A stretch of 64,000 bases of DNA from JAVVHH01 sp964235765 (GTDB lineage Bacteria > Pseudomonadota > Alphaproteobacteria > Acetobacterales > Acetobacteraceae): the NCBI GenBank assembly GCA_964235765.1, contig CAXSDH010000009.1, positions 5,459-69,458 on the forward strand. The letters are read 5' to 3'. The notes under the pieces are model-generated. The model searched no databases and was not told the origin of the DNA. It was given only the letters and a program-made list of their open reading frames with translations. Position 1 is the stretch's first letter. Every line of letters starts with the position of its first letter. Both the position numbers and the translations under genes were made by a program. Positions 36,407 to 44,847 of this stretch are shown piece after piece.

Positions 36407-37660
36407 ATGCAGAGGTTTTCCGCCGCCGCGCTGCTGCGCCATGCGCTCGGCGGCCACCAAGGCTGGAGGCCGCAATGGCGGTCGCCGGAGCCGAAGCCCG
36501 CCTACGATGCCGTCATCGTCGGCGGCGGCGGGCATGGGCTGGCGACCGCGTTCTACCTGGCGCGGGACCACGGCCTGACCAACATCGCCGTCGTCGAGCG
36601 GGGCTGGATCGGCGGCGGCAACACGGGGCGCAACACGACCATCATCCGTTCCAACTACCTCGCCGACGAGAGCGCCGCGCTGTACGACCACGCGCTGAAG
36701 CTGTGGGAGGGCCTGTCGCAGAGCCTCAACTACAACGTCATGTTCTCGCCGCGCGGCGTCATGATGCTGGCCCATACCGTGCATGACGTGCAGGTGGCGC
36801 AGCGCCATATTTATGCCAACCGGCTGAACGGCATCGACAACGAATGGCTCAGCCCGGAGCAGGCGCAGGCCTTCTGCCCCGGGCTGACCATCCGCGGCGG
36901 CATGCGCTACCCCGTGCTGGGCGCGGCCTTGCAGCGGCGGGGCGGCACGGCGCGGCACGACGCGGTCGCCTGGGGATACGCCCGCGCCGCGGACGCGCTC
37001 GGCGTGGACATCCTGCAGAACTGCGAGGTGACCGCCATCCGCCGTGACGCGGCCGGCGCCGTCTCGGCGCTGGAGACCACCCGCGGGGTGATCCGCACCC
37101 GCAAGGCGGGCCTCGTGGCGGCGGGCAACACCAGCCCGCTGCTCGCCATGGCCGGGCTGTCCGCCCCGCTGGAGAGCTTTCCCCTGCAGGCCCTGGTGTC
37201 CGAGCCGGTCAAGCCCGTGATCCCCTGCGTGGTGATGAGCAACACCATCCACGCGTATATTTCGCAATCCGACAAAGGCGAGCTGGTGATCGGCGCCGGC
37301 ACCGACGCCTACGTTTCCTATACCCAGCGCGGCGGCCTGCACATCAGCACGCAAACGCTCGACGCCATCTGCGAGCTGTTCCCGCAGTTCCGCCGCCTGC
37401 GCATGCTCCGCAACTGGGGCGGCGTGGTGGACGTGACGCCGGACCGCAGCCCGATCGTCGGCAAGACCCCGGCGCCCGGCCTGTACATCAATTGCGGCTG
37501 GGGCACCGGCGGGTTCAAGGCAACGCCGGGCTCCGGCCACCTGTTCGCCTGGACCATGGCCCGCAACGAGCCGCACCCGATCAACGCGCCGTTCAGCCTG
37601 GAACGGTTCGGCACGGGCCGGCTGATCGACGAATCGGCCGCCGCCGCGGTGGCGCACTAG
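36407..37660 (+). CDS. soxB: Sarcosine oxidase beta subunit family protein
   Basis: The flavin-containing beta chain of heterotetrameric sarcosine oxidase, which demethylates sarcosine to glycine and passes formaldehyde to folate. It has 417 residues and opens with MQRFSAAALLRHALGGHQGW, typical of SoxB. The FAD fold is AVIVGGGGHGLATAFYLARDHG; VVERGWIGGGNTGRNTTIIRSNY holds the covalent-flavin His region of the family, although the expected pattern should be checked. The C-terminal GWGTGGFKATPGSGHLFA is typical. soxD follows by 1 bp; soxA and soxG are absent. Confidence 0.92.
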   Translation: MQRFSAAALLRHALGGHQGWRPQWRSPEPKPAYDAVIVGGGGHGLATAFYLARDHGLTNIAVVERGWIGGGNTGRNTTIIRSNYLADESAALYDHALKLWEGLSQSLNYNVMFSPRGVMMLAHTVHDVQVAQRHIYANRLNGIDNEWLSPEQAQAFCPGLTIRGGMRYPVLGAALQRRGGTARHDAVAWGYARAADALGVDILQNCEVTAIRRDAAGAVSALETTRGVIRTRKAGLVAAGNTSPLLAMAGLSAPLESFPLQALVSEPVKPVIPCVVMSNTIHAYISQSDKGELVIGAGTDAYVSYTQRGGLHISTQTLDAICELFPQFRRLRMLRNWGGVVDVTPDRSPIVGKTPAPGLYINCGWGTGGFKATPGSGHLFAWTMARNEPHPINAPFSLERFGTGRLIDESAAAAVAH

Positions 37661-37661
37661 C

Positions 37662-37931
37662 ATGCTGCTGATCGCCTGCCCCTATTGCGGGGAGCGCCCG
37701 GAGATCGAGTTCGGCTATGCCGGGCAGGCCCATGTCGTCCGCGCCGAGGACCCGGCCGCGCGCTCCGACGCCGAATGGACGGCGTTCCTCCACCAGCGCA
37801 CCAACCCGCGCGGCGCCCATGCGGAGCGGTGGCGCCACACGCACGGCTGCGGCCAGTTCTTCAACGCCGTGCGCGACACCACCACGGACCACTTCGCCAG
37901 CACCTACAAGACCGGCGAGGAACCGCCCTAG
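37662..37931 (+). CDS. soxD: Sarcosine oxidase delta subunit
   Basis: The small zinc-binding delta chain of sarcosine oxidase, 89 residues. CPYCGERPEIEFGYAGQAH supplies two Cys ligands, and WRHTHGCGQFFNAVRDTTT supplies the His/Cys end, as usual for SoxD. It lies 1 bp after soxB. In complete operons the order is soxB-D-A-G; here the next gene is on the other strand 33 bp away, so the alpha and gamma chains must be elsewhere or lost. Confidence 0.93.
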   Translation: MLLIACPYCGERPEIEFGYAGQAHVVRAEDPAARSDAEWTAFLHQRTNPRGAHAERWRHTHGCGQFFNAVRDTTTDHFASTYKTGEEPP

Positions 37932-37964
37932 GCGGCGGCTCCGCCCGGCAACCGGTTGGCGGCC

Positions 37965-38849
37965 TTAAGCCGGCGGTTCCGCCGCGGGACCAGCAGGCTT
38001 CGGGTGGTTCATCATCGCGCCGGTCATCGGGATGAAGAACACGCCGACGTCCTTGCGGGACCGCACCTTGCCGTCCTCGTCCTTGGTGTAGACGTACAGC
38101 AACTGGCCGCGCTTGAAGGGCTGCCCGATCGGGATCAGCATGCGGCCGCCGGGCTTGAGCTGCTTGAACAGCTCGGGCGGCGCGTATTGGGCGGCGCAGG
38201 TGACGATGATGACGTCGAAGCCGGTCTTGACCTCCGGCCAGCCGAAATACCCGTCGCCCACGCGGCTTTCCACGTTGTCGTAGCCCAGCGGCGCGAAGAT
38301 TTTGCCGACCGCGTTGCCCAGGGGTTCGATGATCTCGATGGAGTAGCTGCGCTTGACGATGCGGGAGAGCAGGCTGCTCTGGAAGCCGCTGCCGGTGCCG
38401 ATCTCGAGCGTGACGTCGCCGGGCTGCGGCTTGCAGACCTGGGTCATGTAGGCCTGGCCGAGGTAGTCGGACAGCGCGGAGCCGTAGCCCAGCGCCCAGG
38501 GCTTCGGATCGTCCTCATAGGCCACGCCGCCCTGCGAGCGGTGCTCGGGGTAGAGGTAATGGTAGTACTCGCGGGGCACGTCCTGGAAGGCCTTGAGCAC
38601 CGCCGGGTCGGCGCTGCCGAGGCGCTCCTTGAGGTAGCTCTCGATCCGCCGCATCGCGCCGGGCTTGCGGGCCTGGATGGCCTGGAACTGCGCCTCGGAG
38701 ATGTCGACGGGCCGGCCAGATTTGCGCATGGCTTCGGCGTAGGCGTCGCGCGTCCAGGCGGCGGGCGCCGCGCGGGCGGCGGCGAACGGGGTTGCGAGGG
38801 CGGTGGCCAGCGCGGCGCGCCGGGTCAATGTGTGGGGGAAGGCTGCCAC
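37965..38849 (-). CDS. Protein-L-isoaspartate O-methyltransferase-like protein with export signal
   Basis: A class I SAM methyltransferase related to PCMT, about 294 residues. The SAM site LEIGTGSGFQSSLLSRIV, VESRVGDGYFGW and LKPGGRMLIPIG are present. Unlike cytoplasmic PCMT, it begins with a likely export signal (LTRRAALATALATPFAAARA) and has a long helical N-region (residues about 25-100). Start is uncertain: GTG 38849 or TTG 38828, the latter overlapping the upstream stop as TTGA; neither has a clear ribosome site. It ends a three-gene set with the spermidine-synthase-like protein and an exported hydrolase. Isoaspartate repair outside the cytoplasm would lack SAM, so the true role is open. 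Confidence 0.8.
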   Translation of the reverse strand: MAAFPHTLTRRAALATALATPFAAARAAPAAWTRDAYAEAMRKSGRPVDISEAQFQAIQARKPGAMRRIESYLKERLGSADPAVLKAFQDVPREYYHYLYPEHRSQGGVAYEDDPKPWALGYGSALSDYLGQAYMTQVCKPQPGDVTLEIGTGSGFQSSLLSRIVKRSYSIEIIEPLGNAVGKIFAPLGYDNVESRVGDGYFGWPEVKTGFDVIIVTCAAQYAPPELFKQLKPGGRMLIPIGQPFKRGQLLYVYTKDEDGKVRSRKDVGVFFIPMTGAMMNHPKPAGPAAEPPA

Positions 38850-41272
38850 TGTCTGGACTTTCGAACGGAGGGATAGGCGAGGAACATGATGACATAGAAC
38901 AGCGCGCCGACGAGCAACACGCGGTTGAACCCGGCCTGCACGGCGACGAGGTTGGCCAGCGGGGTTGCGACGACCGAGAAGGCGCCGTTCAGGCCCCAGG
39001 CCCAGGGCAGCAGGCCACCGCCGCTGACGCCGGCCCGTGCCAGGCCGAGCGGGAACGGCAACCCGAGCGCCATCGAGACCGGTGCCACCAGGGCGAGCAG
39101 GATCGCGGCGCGGACGGCCCAGGGGAGGCCCAGCGTCGCCAGCAGGAACGGCTCGAGGCCGAGCAGGGCGAGCACGCACCAGCCCACCACCACCGCGGCC
39201 GCCAACAGGATGCCGACCTGCTGCACGCGATCGGCCAGCAGGCTGCCGAGGCCGGAGAACACCAGCATGCCGGTCAGCACCAGGGCGAAGGCGCTGGTGC
39301 GGTCGTTGAGGTAGAGGCTCGCCTTCTCGATCAGGAAGATTTCGATGAACAGAAATCCCAGGCCGAGGCTGGCGAAATAGAGCACGGGCCGCAGCACCGC
39401 GGGGCGCGCCGAGCGACCGGGGCGCCCCGAACGCCCGCCCGCGACCCGTGGCGCGAACAGCGGCACGGACAGCACGAGCAATGCGATGACGACGGCTTGC
39501 GCCAGCACGGCCAGGTTCACCAGTTGCCCCACCTCCGGCTGCGGCAGGATCTCCAGCCGCTGCAGGATGCTGGGCAGGTGCTCGAGCCGCAGGATGGCGT
39601 AGTAGAACGGCCGGTCGAGCGTGATTGGGCGCAGGTTGAAGGTGGTCTGCGAAGGGCTGAGCTCGCCGCGCAGCACCAGGCCGGCCTCGTCTGCGACGGC
39701 ATCCGACGAGCCGCCGCTTGCATCGACCTCGCCGCTCTCGAAGTTCACCGCCGGCAGGTCGTTGTAGATGCCGGCCCGGGCGGCGGCGGCATCGATGCCC
39801 GGGTAGTACGACACGTCGAACGACCGCTCGTCGCAGAAGGCGCGCACGGCGGCGATGCGCTCCGCCGTCCAGGCCTGGTTGCCGAACAGGATGCGCAGGT
39901 TCCAGGCCGAGCGGTACACCACGACGTGGGCGGCCGGATCGGCGACCCCGGCGGCCAGCAGCGCCTGCCGCACGGTGGCCAGCACGCGAACGGCATAGAC
40001 GGGGAACTCGCGGATGGAGACGGGGATGGATACCAGACCGCCCGGGCGGAGCGCGCGCAGGTAGCCCGCCATGGCTTCGGCGGTGAAGGCCGCGCTGTTC
40101 GCCTCGGCGGCTTCGAGGAAGTCGCCGGAGAGGTCGATCAGGTCGTACGTTCCGGAGATCGCCAGCGGGCTGGCCGGGGAGAGGCGCACGCGGGGGTCCG
40201 CCGGCAGCGCCGGCGATGGGCCGAGCCCGTGCCGCAACGCATCGAGCAGGACGGGATCGGGTTCCAGGGCGACGACCGACCGTGCGCCGAGCGTCAGCGC
40301 CTGCTGCACCCGGAAGCCTCCGGATGCGCCGCCCAGGAGCACCGCGGCGCCGGGCAGCAGCCGATAGGGTAGCGCGTCCAGCGCCGCTGGGGCATAGGCG
40401 GCGGCGGCTGGGCCCGACTTGGGCAGCGCCGCAATCCGGTTGCCGTCCCGATACAGGCCCAATGCCTGCGGCGGACCCGGCACGCCCAGCATGCCGGCAT
40501 TGTTGGACACGTCGGTGTCCACCCGTTCGGTGAAGTCGTCCAGCAAGGCATACACGCCGCGGGGCGACCGCACCTCCGCCACCCGGCGGGCGCCCGGCAC
40601 ATGCAACGGGGCGTAGATCGCCTTGAAATCGTTGTAGTCCGCCTGTCCATCGAGCAGCAGCACCGCCTCGCTCGCCACCAGGGCCACGCCGGCGGCCAGG
40701 GCCATGCGGATCGGCCTGGCGCCGAACAGGCTGCTCGCCGCCAGCACGACCAGTAGCGCCGGCACCAAGTGGAAGGGGTGCAGCACAGCCATCAGGACGA
40801 GCACCAGCGCCGCGCCCGCTCCCGCGCCCGTCAGGTCGAAGCCATACACGGTCCCGACCCGGTCCTCGTTCAACACGAAGGTCAGGCTGATATACAGGCC
40901 GGTCAGGAAGAAGAACGGCAGCAGCACGGCGTAGTACAACGCGATGTTGCCGAGCTGCGGTGCGTAGGTGGCCGCATTCTGCAATTGCAGCGGGTTAAAC
41001 GGGTTTGCTGTTGTCGCATGGTAACCGCCCGCCGCGGTCAGCACCAGCAGCACGGGCAATATGCGCAGCAGCGCGGAGCCTCGCCGCACCGCCCAGTCGC
41101 GGACGAGCGCGACCGTCACCCCGCTCAAGGCGAAGCCGACCATGACGATCGAGATCACCCAATAGCCGTATTCCGACCATTTCGCGACGGCGAAGTAGCG
41201 CGTGAGCGCGATCTCGTACCCCACCGCGGCACCCGAGACCAGGAACAGCGGCCAGAGCGACATGCGCGCCAT
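38825..41272 (-). CDS. Polytopic membrane protein with spermidine-synthase-like domain
   Basis: An 815-residue protein with about six N-terminal hydrophobic segments (WPLFLVSGAAVGYEIALTRYF first), a central soluble spermidine-synthase/methyltransferase-like domain (LLGGASGGFRVQQALTLGARSVVALEPDPVLLDALRHGL, about residues 310-560) and a second C-terminal membrane bundle (about 590-800). It resembles the fused spermidine synthase-like membrane transporters known in many bacteria, whose substrates are unknown. The ATG at 41272 shares a base with the upstream hydrolase stop (TGATG). The frame is open much further upstream but without homology. Confidence 0.82.
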   Translation of the reverse strand: MARMSLWPLFLVSGAAVGYEIALTRYFAVAKWSEYGYWVISIVMVGFALSGVTVALVRDWAVRRGSALLRILPVLLVLTAAGGYHATTANPFNPLQLQNAATYAPQLGNIALYYAVLLPFFFLTGLYISLTFVLNEDRVGTVYGFDLTGAGAGAALVLVLMAVLHPFHLVPALLVVLAASSLFGARPIRMALAAGVALVASEAVLLLDGQADYNDFKAIYAPLHVPGARRVAEVRSPRGVYALLDDFTERVDTDVSNNAGMLGVPGPPQALGLYRDGNRIAALPKSGPAAAAYAPAALDALPYRLLPGAAVLLGGASGGFRVQQALTLGARSVVALEPDPVLLDALRHGLGPSPALPADPRVRLSPASPLAISGTYDLIDLSGDFLEAAEANSAAFTAEAMAGYLRALRPGGLVSIPVSIREFPVYAVRVLATVRQALLAAGVADPAAHVVVYRSAWNLRILFGNQAWTAERIAAVRAFCDERSFDVSYYPGIDAAAARAGIYNDLPAVNFESGEVDASGGSSDAVADEAGLVLRGELSPSQTTFNLRPITLDRPFYYAILRLEHLPSILQRLEILPQPEVGQLVNLAVLAQAVVIALLVLSVPLFAPRVAGGRSGRPGRSARPAVLRPVLYFASLGLGFLFIEIFLIEKASLYLNDRTSAFALVLTGMLVFSGLGSLLADRVQQVGILLAAAVVVGWCVLALLGLEPFLLATLGLPWAVRAAILLALVAPVSMALGLPFPLGLARAGVSGGGLLPWAWGLNGAFSVVATPLANLVAVQAGFNRVLLVGALFYVIMFLAYPSVRKSRQWQPSPTH

Positions 41273-42123
41273 CACGACCAGACCCGGCGGCGGATGAACG
41301 CCTGCAACAAGGCATCGAACCGCGCCGCTTCGTCGATGAACAGCGCGTGGCCGGCTTCCTGGAACAGCTCGGTCTCCACCATGGGGTGCCGCGCCGCCAG
41401 GTTGGCGGCCTGCCCGGCGAACCGCGGCCGCACCACGTAGAGGATGGGGCGCCGCACCGAGTAGATCGCATCCCGCCAATAGGTCCGCGGCACCGGGTAG
41501 CTGGAGAGCTGCGCCGCAGCCTCGGGCGGCGTGCGCAGGGCCGCCTCCGTCAGCCGGTCCAGATAGGTCTCGCCGGGCGAACGGTTGAACATGCCCTGCA
41601 CGAAGCGGCGCATCTGCGCCTCGCGCGCCAGGCGCGGGCCGCGGCGGCCCGGCAGGCCGGAGGCTTGCGGCGGCGGATCCTCGCCCACCGAGTTGTCGAT
41701 GAGCACCAGGCCCGCCAGCTTGGTGTCGCCGTATTGCTGCACGTAGGCCAGGCTGTCCAGCACGCCAAGCGACCATCCCACCAGCAGCACGGGCTGCCCG
41801 CCTAGGCCCGCGATCAACTCGGCGATGTCCTGGCCGCGGCGCAGGTGATCGTAGCCGGAGGGCGCGATCTCGCTCTCGCCTTGCCCGCGCGGGTCGAGCG
41901 CCACCACGTGGTATTGCCGCGAGAAGTATTGGATCTGCGGCTGGAATATCCAGGCCGGCATGGTCCAGCCCGGCACGAAGACGATCGTCGGCGCGTTGCG
42001 CGGCCCGGCCTCGATGACGTGCAGGCGCACCCCGTCGGAGGTCGTGAAAGCGGCGTCGGCGCCCCACGCCGCCGCGGGAAGCAGCAGCGCCAATATCAGC
42101 ATACGAAACAAGCACGCGCGCAT
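41272..42123 (-). CDS. Exported alpha/beta hydrolase
   Basis: A 283-residue alpha/beta hydrolase with an N-terminal signal (MRACLFRMLILALLLPAAAWGA). Nucleophile elbow GWSLG; oxyanion region FVPGWTMPAWIFQPQ; DPRGQGES; catalytic His in QEAGHALFID. Esterase, lactonase or haloperoxidase-like activity is possible; the substrate is unknown. Start: ATG 42123 gives a clean signal peptide; the frame continues 24 bases further up. First gene of a three-gene minus-strand operon and divergent from the small gene at 42200. Confidence 0.85.
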   Translation of the reverse strand: MRACLFRMLILALLLPAAAWGADAAFTTSDGVRLHVIEAGPRNAPTIVFVPGWTMPAWIFQPQIQYFSRQYHVVALDPRGQGESEIAPSGYDHLRRGQDIAELIAGLGGQPVLLVGWSLGVLDSLAYVQQYGDTKLAGLVLIDNSVGEDPPPQASGLPGRRGPRLAREAQMRRFVQGMFNRSPGETYLDRLTEAALRTPPEAAAQLSSYPVPRTYWRDAIYSVRRPILYVVRPRFAGQAANLAARHPMVETELFQEAGHALFIDEAARFDALLQAFIRRRVWS

Positions 42124-42187
42124 GCGGGCCTTATGGCGTCCACCCACGAAGCCGTGTCAACCTGCCGTGGCGAGCGGCGTGGCGTTT

Positions 42188-42193
42188 GGGAGA
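42188..42193 (+). promoter_or_regulatory. Shine-Dalgarno GGGAGA for the 59-aa membrane peptide
   Basis: GGGAGA ends 6 nt before TTG 42200 in the 76-bp divergent gap. It is the main support for translating this short gene. Confidence 0.55.
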
Positions 42194-42199
42194 CAGTTG

Positions 42200-42379
42200 T
42201 TGGATGATGGCAACGACCCTGGTTCGCGCCGGCAATTGGTGGCAGCATTGTTGGCCTTGGCGGCCCTGATCGCCGCCGGGCTCTGGTTGACCGGGGTCCT
42301 GCGCGGCGCGGCGAGCATTCAGGACTGTGTTCAATCCGGGCGCACCAACTGCGCTCCGATCAGCGCAAACCCGAGGTAG
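42200..42379 (+). CDS. Small single-pass membrane protein (59 aa), TTG start
   Basis: A short gene in front of the dehydratase. The TTG at 42200 has GGGAGA exactly 6 nt upstream. The product has a short charged N-terminus (DDGNDPGSRRQ), one hydrophobic helix (LVAALLALAALIAAGLWLTGVL) and a C-terminal tail with two Cys (QDCVQSGRTNCAPI). It ends 3 bp before the next ATG, so the two are likely co-transcribed. I believe similar short proteins exist in related bacteria but cannot name the family. The paired Cys in a probably periplasmic tail could form a disulfide. Confidence 0.6.
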   Translation: MDDGNDPGSRRQLVAALLALAALIAAGLWLTGVLRGAASIQDCVQSGRTNCAPISANPR

Positions 42380-42382
42380 CTT

Positions 42383-44137
42383 ATGGACCACCCACTCCCC
42401 CAATCAGTCCGCAAGCCCGCCGATACGCTACGGTCTGCCCGCTGGTTCGGCCCGCCGGACCTGCGCAGCTCCGGCCACCGGTCGCGCGCCATGCAGATGG
42501 GCTACGCGCCGGAAGAATGGCAGGGCAAGCCGATCATCGCCATCGTCAACACATGGTCCGACCTGCAGCCCTGCCACAGCCACTTCAAGCAACGCGTGGA
42601 CGACGTGAAACGAGGCGTTCTGATGGCCGGCGGCTTCCCGGTGGAGCTCCCTGCCCTCTCGGTCAGCGAAAGCTTCGTCAAGCCGACCAGCATGATGTAC
42701 CGCAACATGCTGGCCATGGAGACGGAGGAGCTGCTGCGCTCCCACCCGGTCGATGGCGCCGTGCTGATGGGCGGCTGCGACAAGACCACGCCCGGATTGT
42801 TGCTGGGCGCCACCAGCATGAACCTGCCCGCCATTTTTCTCCCCGCCGGCCCGATGCTGCGCGGCAACTGGCAAGGCAAGGTGCTGGGCTCCGGCAGCGA
42901 CAGCTGGAAGTATTGGGACGAGCTGCGGGCGGGGAAGATCACCGACCAGGACTGGCTGGGCGTGGAAGGCGGCATCGCCCGCAGCTACGGCACCTGCATG
43001 ACCATGGGCACCGCCAGCACCATGACGGCGATCGCCGAGGCGGTCGGCATGGTGTTGCCCGGCGGCAGCAGCATCCCCGCAGCCGATGCCGGGCACATTC
43101 GGCTCGCCTCCGAATCCGGGCGGCGGATCGTGGACATGGTGTGGGAGGACCTCACGCCGCGACGCATCCAGACGCGGGAGGCGTTCGAGAACGCCATCGC
43201 CGTCGCCATGGCGATGGGCTGCTCCACCAACGCCATCATCCACCTGATCGCCATGGCGCGCCGCGCCGGGCAAGATATCGGGCTGGCCGACTTCGAGCGG
43301 TTCAGCCGCCGCGTGCCGGTGATCGGCAACGTGCGGCCGAGCGGCAGCCAGTACTTGATGGAGGACTTCTTCTACGCCGGCGGCATCCGCGCGCTGATGG
43401 GCCGCATCGAAAGCCACCTGCACCTGGACTGCCTGACCGTGACGGGGCGCACCCTGGGCGAGAACATCGCCGGCGCCCGGGTGCACAACGAGGACGTTAT
43501 CCGCTCGACCGAGCACCCCATCTACGGCGAGGGTTCGCTGGCCGTGCTGACCGGCAACCTCGCCCCCGACGGCTGCGTCATCAAGCCCGCCGCCATGGAC
43601 CAGCGCTTCCTCAAGCACGCCGGCCCGGCCGTGGTGTTCGACGACTACGCCAGCCTGAAGAAGGCGGTGGACGACGAGGCCTGGAACATCACCGCCGACC
43701 ACGTGCTCGTGCTGCGCAACGCGGGGCCGCAGGGCGGGCCGGGCATGCCGGAATGGGGCATGCTGCCAATGCCGAAGAAGCTGCTGCGCGAAGGGCATCG
43801 CGACATGCTGCGGCTGTCGGACGCGCGGATGAGCGGCACCAGCTACGGCGCCTGCGTGCTGCATGTGTCCCCGGAAAGCTACGTGGGCGGCCCCTTGGCG
43901 CTGCTGCAGACCGGCGACATCGTCAGCGTGGACGTGGACGCGCGCAGCATCCACATGGATGTGCCCGAGGCGGAGCTGGCCCGCCGCCGGGCCGCCTGGA
44001 CCGCACCGCAAGCCCGGTATGAGCGCGGCTACGGCTGGGTTTATACGAAGCACATCCAGCAGGCCAACCTGGGTTGCGACTTCGATTTCCTGCGCACCGA
44101 CTTCGGCGCGCCTGTCCCCGAACCGGTGATCTATTGA
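42383..44137 (+). CDS. IlvD/Edd family sugar-acid dehydratase (L-arabonate dehydratase type)
   Basis: An Fe-S dehydratase that removes water from an aldonic acid to give a 2-keto-3-deoxy acid. It has 584 residues. The cluster Cys residues are in LQPCHSHF, GGCDKTTPGLLLGA and SYGTCMTMGTASTMT. The opening RSARWFGPPDLRSSGHRSRAM and the overall length favour the arabonate/xylonate/galactonate group over IlvD proper. Its stop overlaps the start of an RraA-like gene (TGATG), in line with sugar-acid breakdown. The substrate is not determined. Confidence 0.9.
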   Translation: MDHPLPQSVRKPADTLRSARWFGPPDLRSSGHRSRAMQMGYAPEEWQGKPIIAIVNTWSDLQPCHSHFKQRVDDVKRGVLMAGGFPVELPALSVSESFVKPTSMMYRNMLAMETEELLRSHPVDGAVLMGGCDKTTPGLLLGATSMNLPAIFLPAGPMLRGNWQGKVLGSGSDSWKYWDELRAGKITDQDWLGVEGGIARSYGTCMTMGTASTMTAIAEAVGMVLPGGSSIPAADAGHIRLASESGRRIVDMVWEDLTPRRIQTREAFENAIAVAMAMGCSTNAIIHLIAMARRAGQDIGLADFERFSRRVPVIGNVRPSGSQYLMEDFFYAGGIRALMGRIESHLHLDCLTVTGRTLGENIAGARVHNEDVIRSTEHPIYGEGSLAVLTGNLAPDGCVIKPAAMDQRFLKHAGPAVVFDDYASLKKAVDDEAWNITADHVLVLRNAGPQGGPGMPEWGMLPMPKKLLREGHRDMLRLSDARMSGTSYGACVLHVSPESYVGGPLALLQTGDIVSVDVDARSIHMDVPEAELARRRAAWTAPQARYERGYGWVYTKHIQQANLGCDFDFLRTDFGAPVPEPVIY

Positions 44138-44847
44138 TGGACGAGCAACTGCGCGACAAGCTTAAAGGCGTCAGCACCGCCACCCTCGCGACGGCGATGT
44201 TCAAGCGCGGCCTGCGCAACCAGATGATCCAGGGCGTGCTGCCACTCCGGGCACGGGCCGGCAGCATGGTGGGCGAGGCGTTCACGCTGCGCTACATCCC
44301 CGCGCGCGAGGACCTCAACTCCATCGAGGTGTTCAAGAACCCGGCCCATCCGCAGCGCGCCGCCATCGAGCAATGCCCGCCGGGCGCGGTGCTGGTGATC
44401 GACTGCCGCAAGGACGCCCGGGCCGCCTCGGCCGGCAACATCCTGGTGACCCGGCTCATGGTGCGCGGCGTGGCCGGCATCGTGACCGACGGCGGCTTCC
44501 GGGACGCCGCCGAGATCGCCGCGCTGGACATCCCCGCCTTTCACCAGCGCCCCTCGGCGCCCACGAACCTGACGCTCAACCAGGCCGTCGACATGAACGT
44601 GCCGATCGGCTGCGGCGACGCGCCGGTGTGGCCCGGCGACATCATCGTCGGCGACACGGACGGGGTGATCGTGGTTCCGGCCGGGATCGCCGCCGAGATC
44701 GCCGCCGAGGGCGTGGAAATGACGGCCTTCGAAGATTTCGTCGCCGAACGGGTGAAGGGCGGCCAAAGCATCGTCGGGCTCTATCCCCCGACGGACCCCG
44801 CGAACCTGGACCTGTTCAAGGCGTGGCGAACCGCCCGCCGGCGCTAA
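44137..44847 (+). CDS. RraA-like protein (HMG aldolase/RraA fold)
   Basis: A 236-residue protein of the RraA / 4-hydroxy-4-methyl-2-oxoglutarate aldolase fold. Key blocks are GVSTATLATAMFKRG, AGNILVTRLMVRGVAGIVTDGGFRDAAEI (GxxxRD type active-site region), and GDTDGVIVVPAGIAAEIA. Such proteins are labelled RNase regulator-like, but many are metal-dependent aldolases or decarboxylases. Directly coupled to a sugar-acid dehydratase, it may cleave the keto-deoxy acid to pyruvate plus an aldehyde; this is inference. It is convergent with the MFS gene, the two ends overlapping by 4 bp. Confidence 0.85.
   Translation: MDEQLRDKLKGVSTATLATAMFKRGLRNQMIQGVLPLRARAGSMVGEAFTLRYIPAREDLNSIEVFKNPAHPQRAAIEQCPPGAVLVIDCRKDARAASAGNILVTRLMVRGVAGIVTDGGFRDAAEIAALDIPAFHQRPSAPTNLTLNQAVDMNVPIGCGDAPVWPGDIIVGDTDGVIVVPAGIAAEIAAEGVEMTAFEDFVAERVKGGQSIVGLYPPTDPANLDLFKAWRTARRR

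Noticed and set aside
37932..37990. GC-rich stem-loops between soxD and the PCMT-like gene as a terminator
   Set aside because: Several short overlapping GC stems can be drawn, but they reach into the PCMT coding end and none stands out or has a T-tract.
42428..44053. A 541-residue minus-strand frame opposite the dehydratase
   Set aside because: Antisense shadow without any domain; the dehydratase has all its cluster Cys residues.
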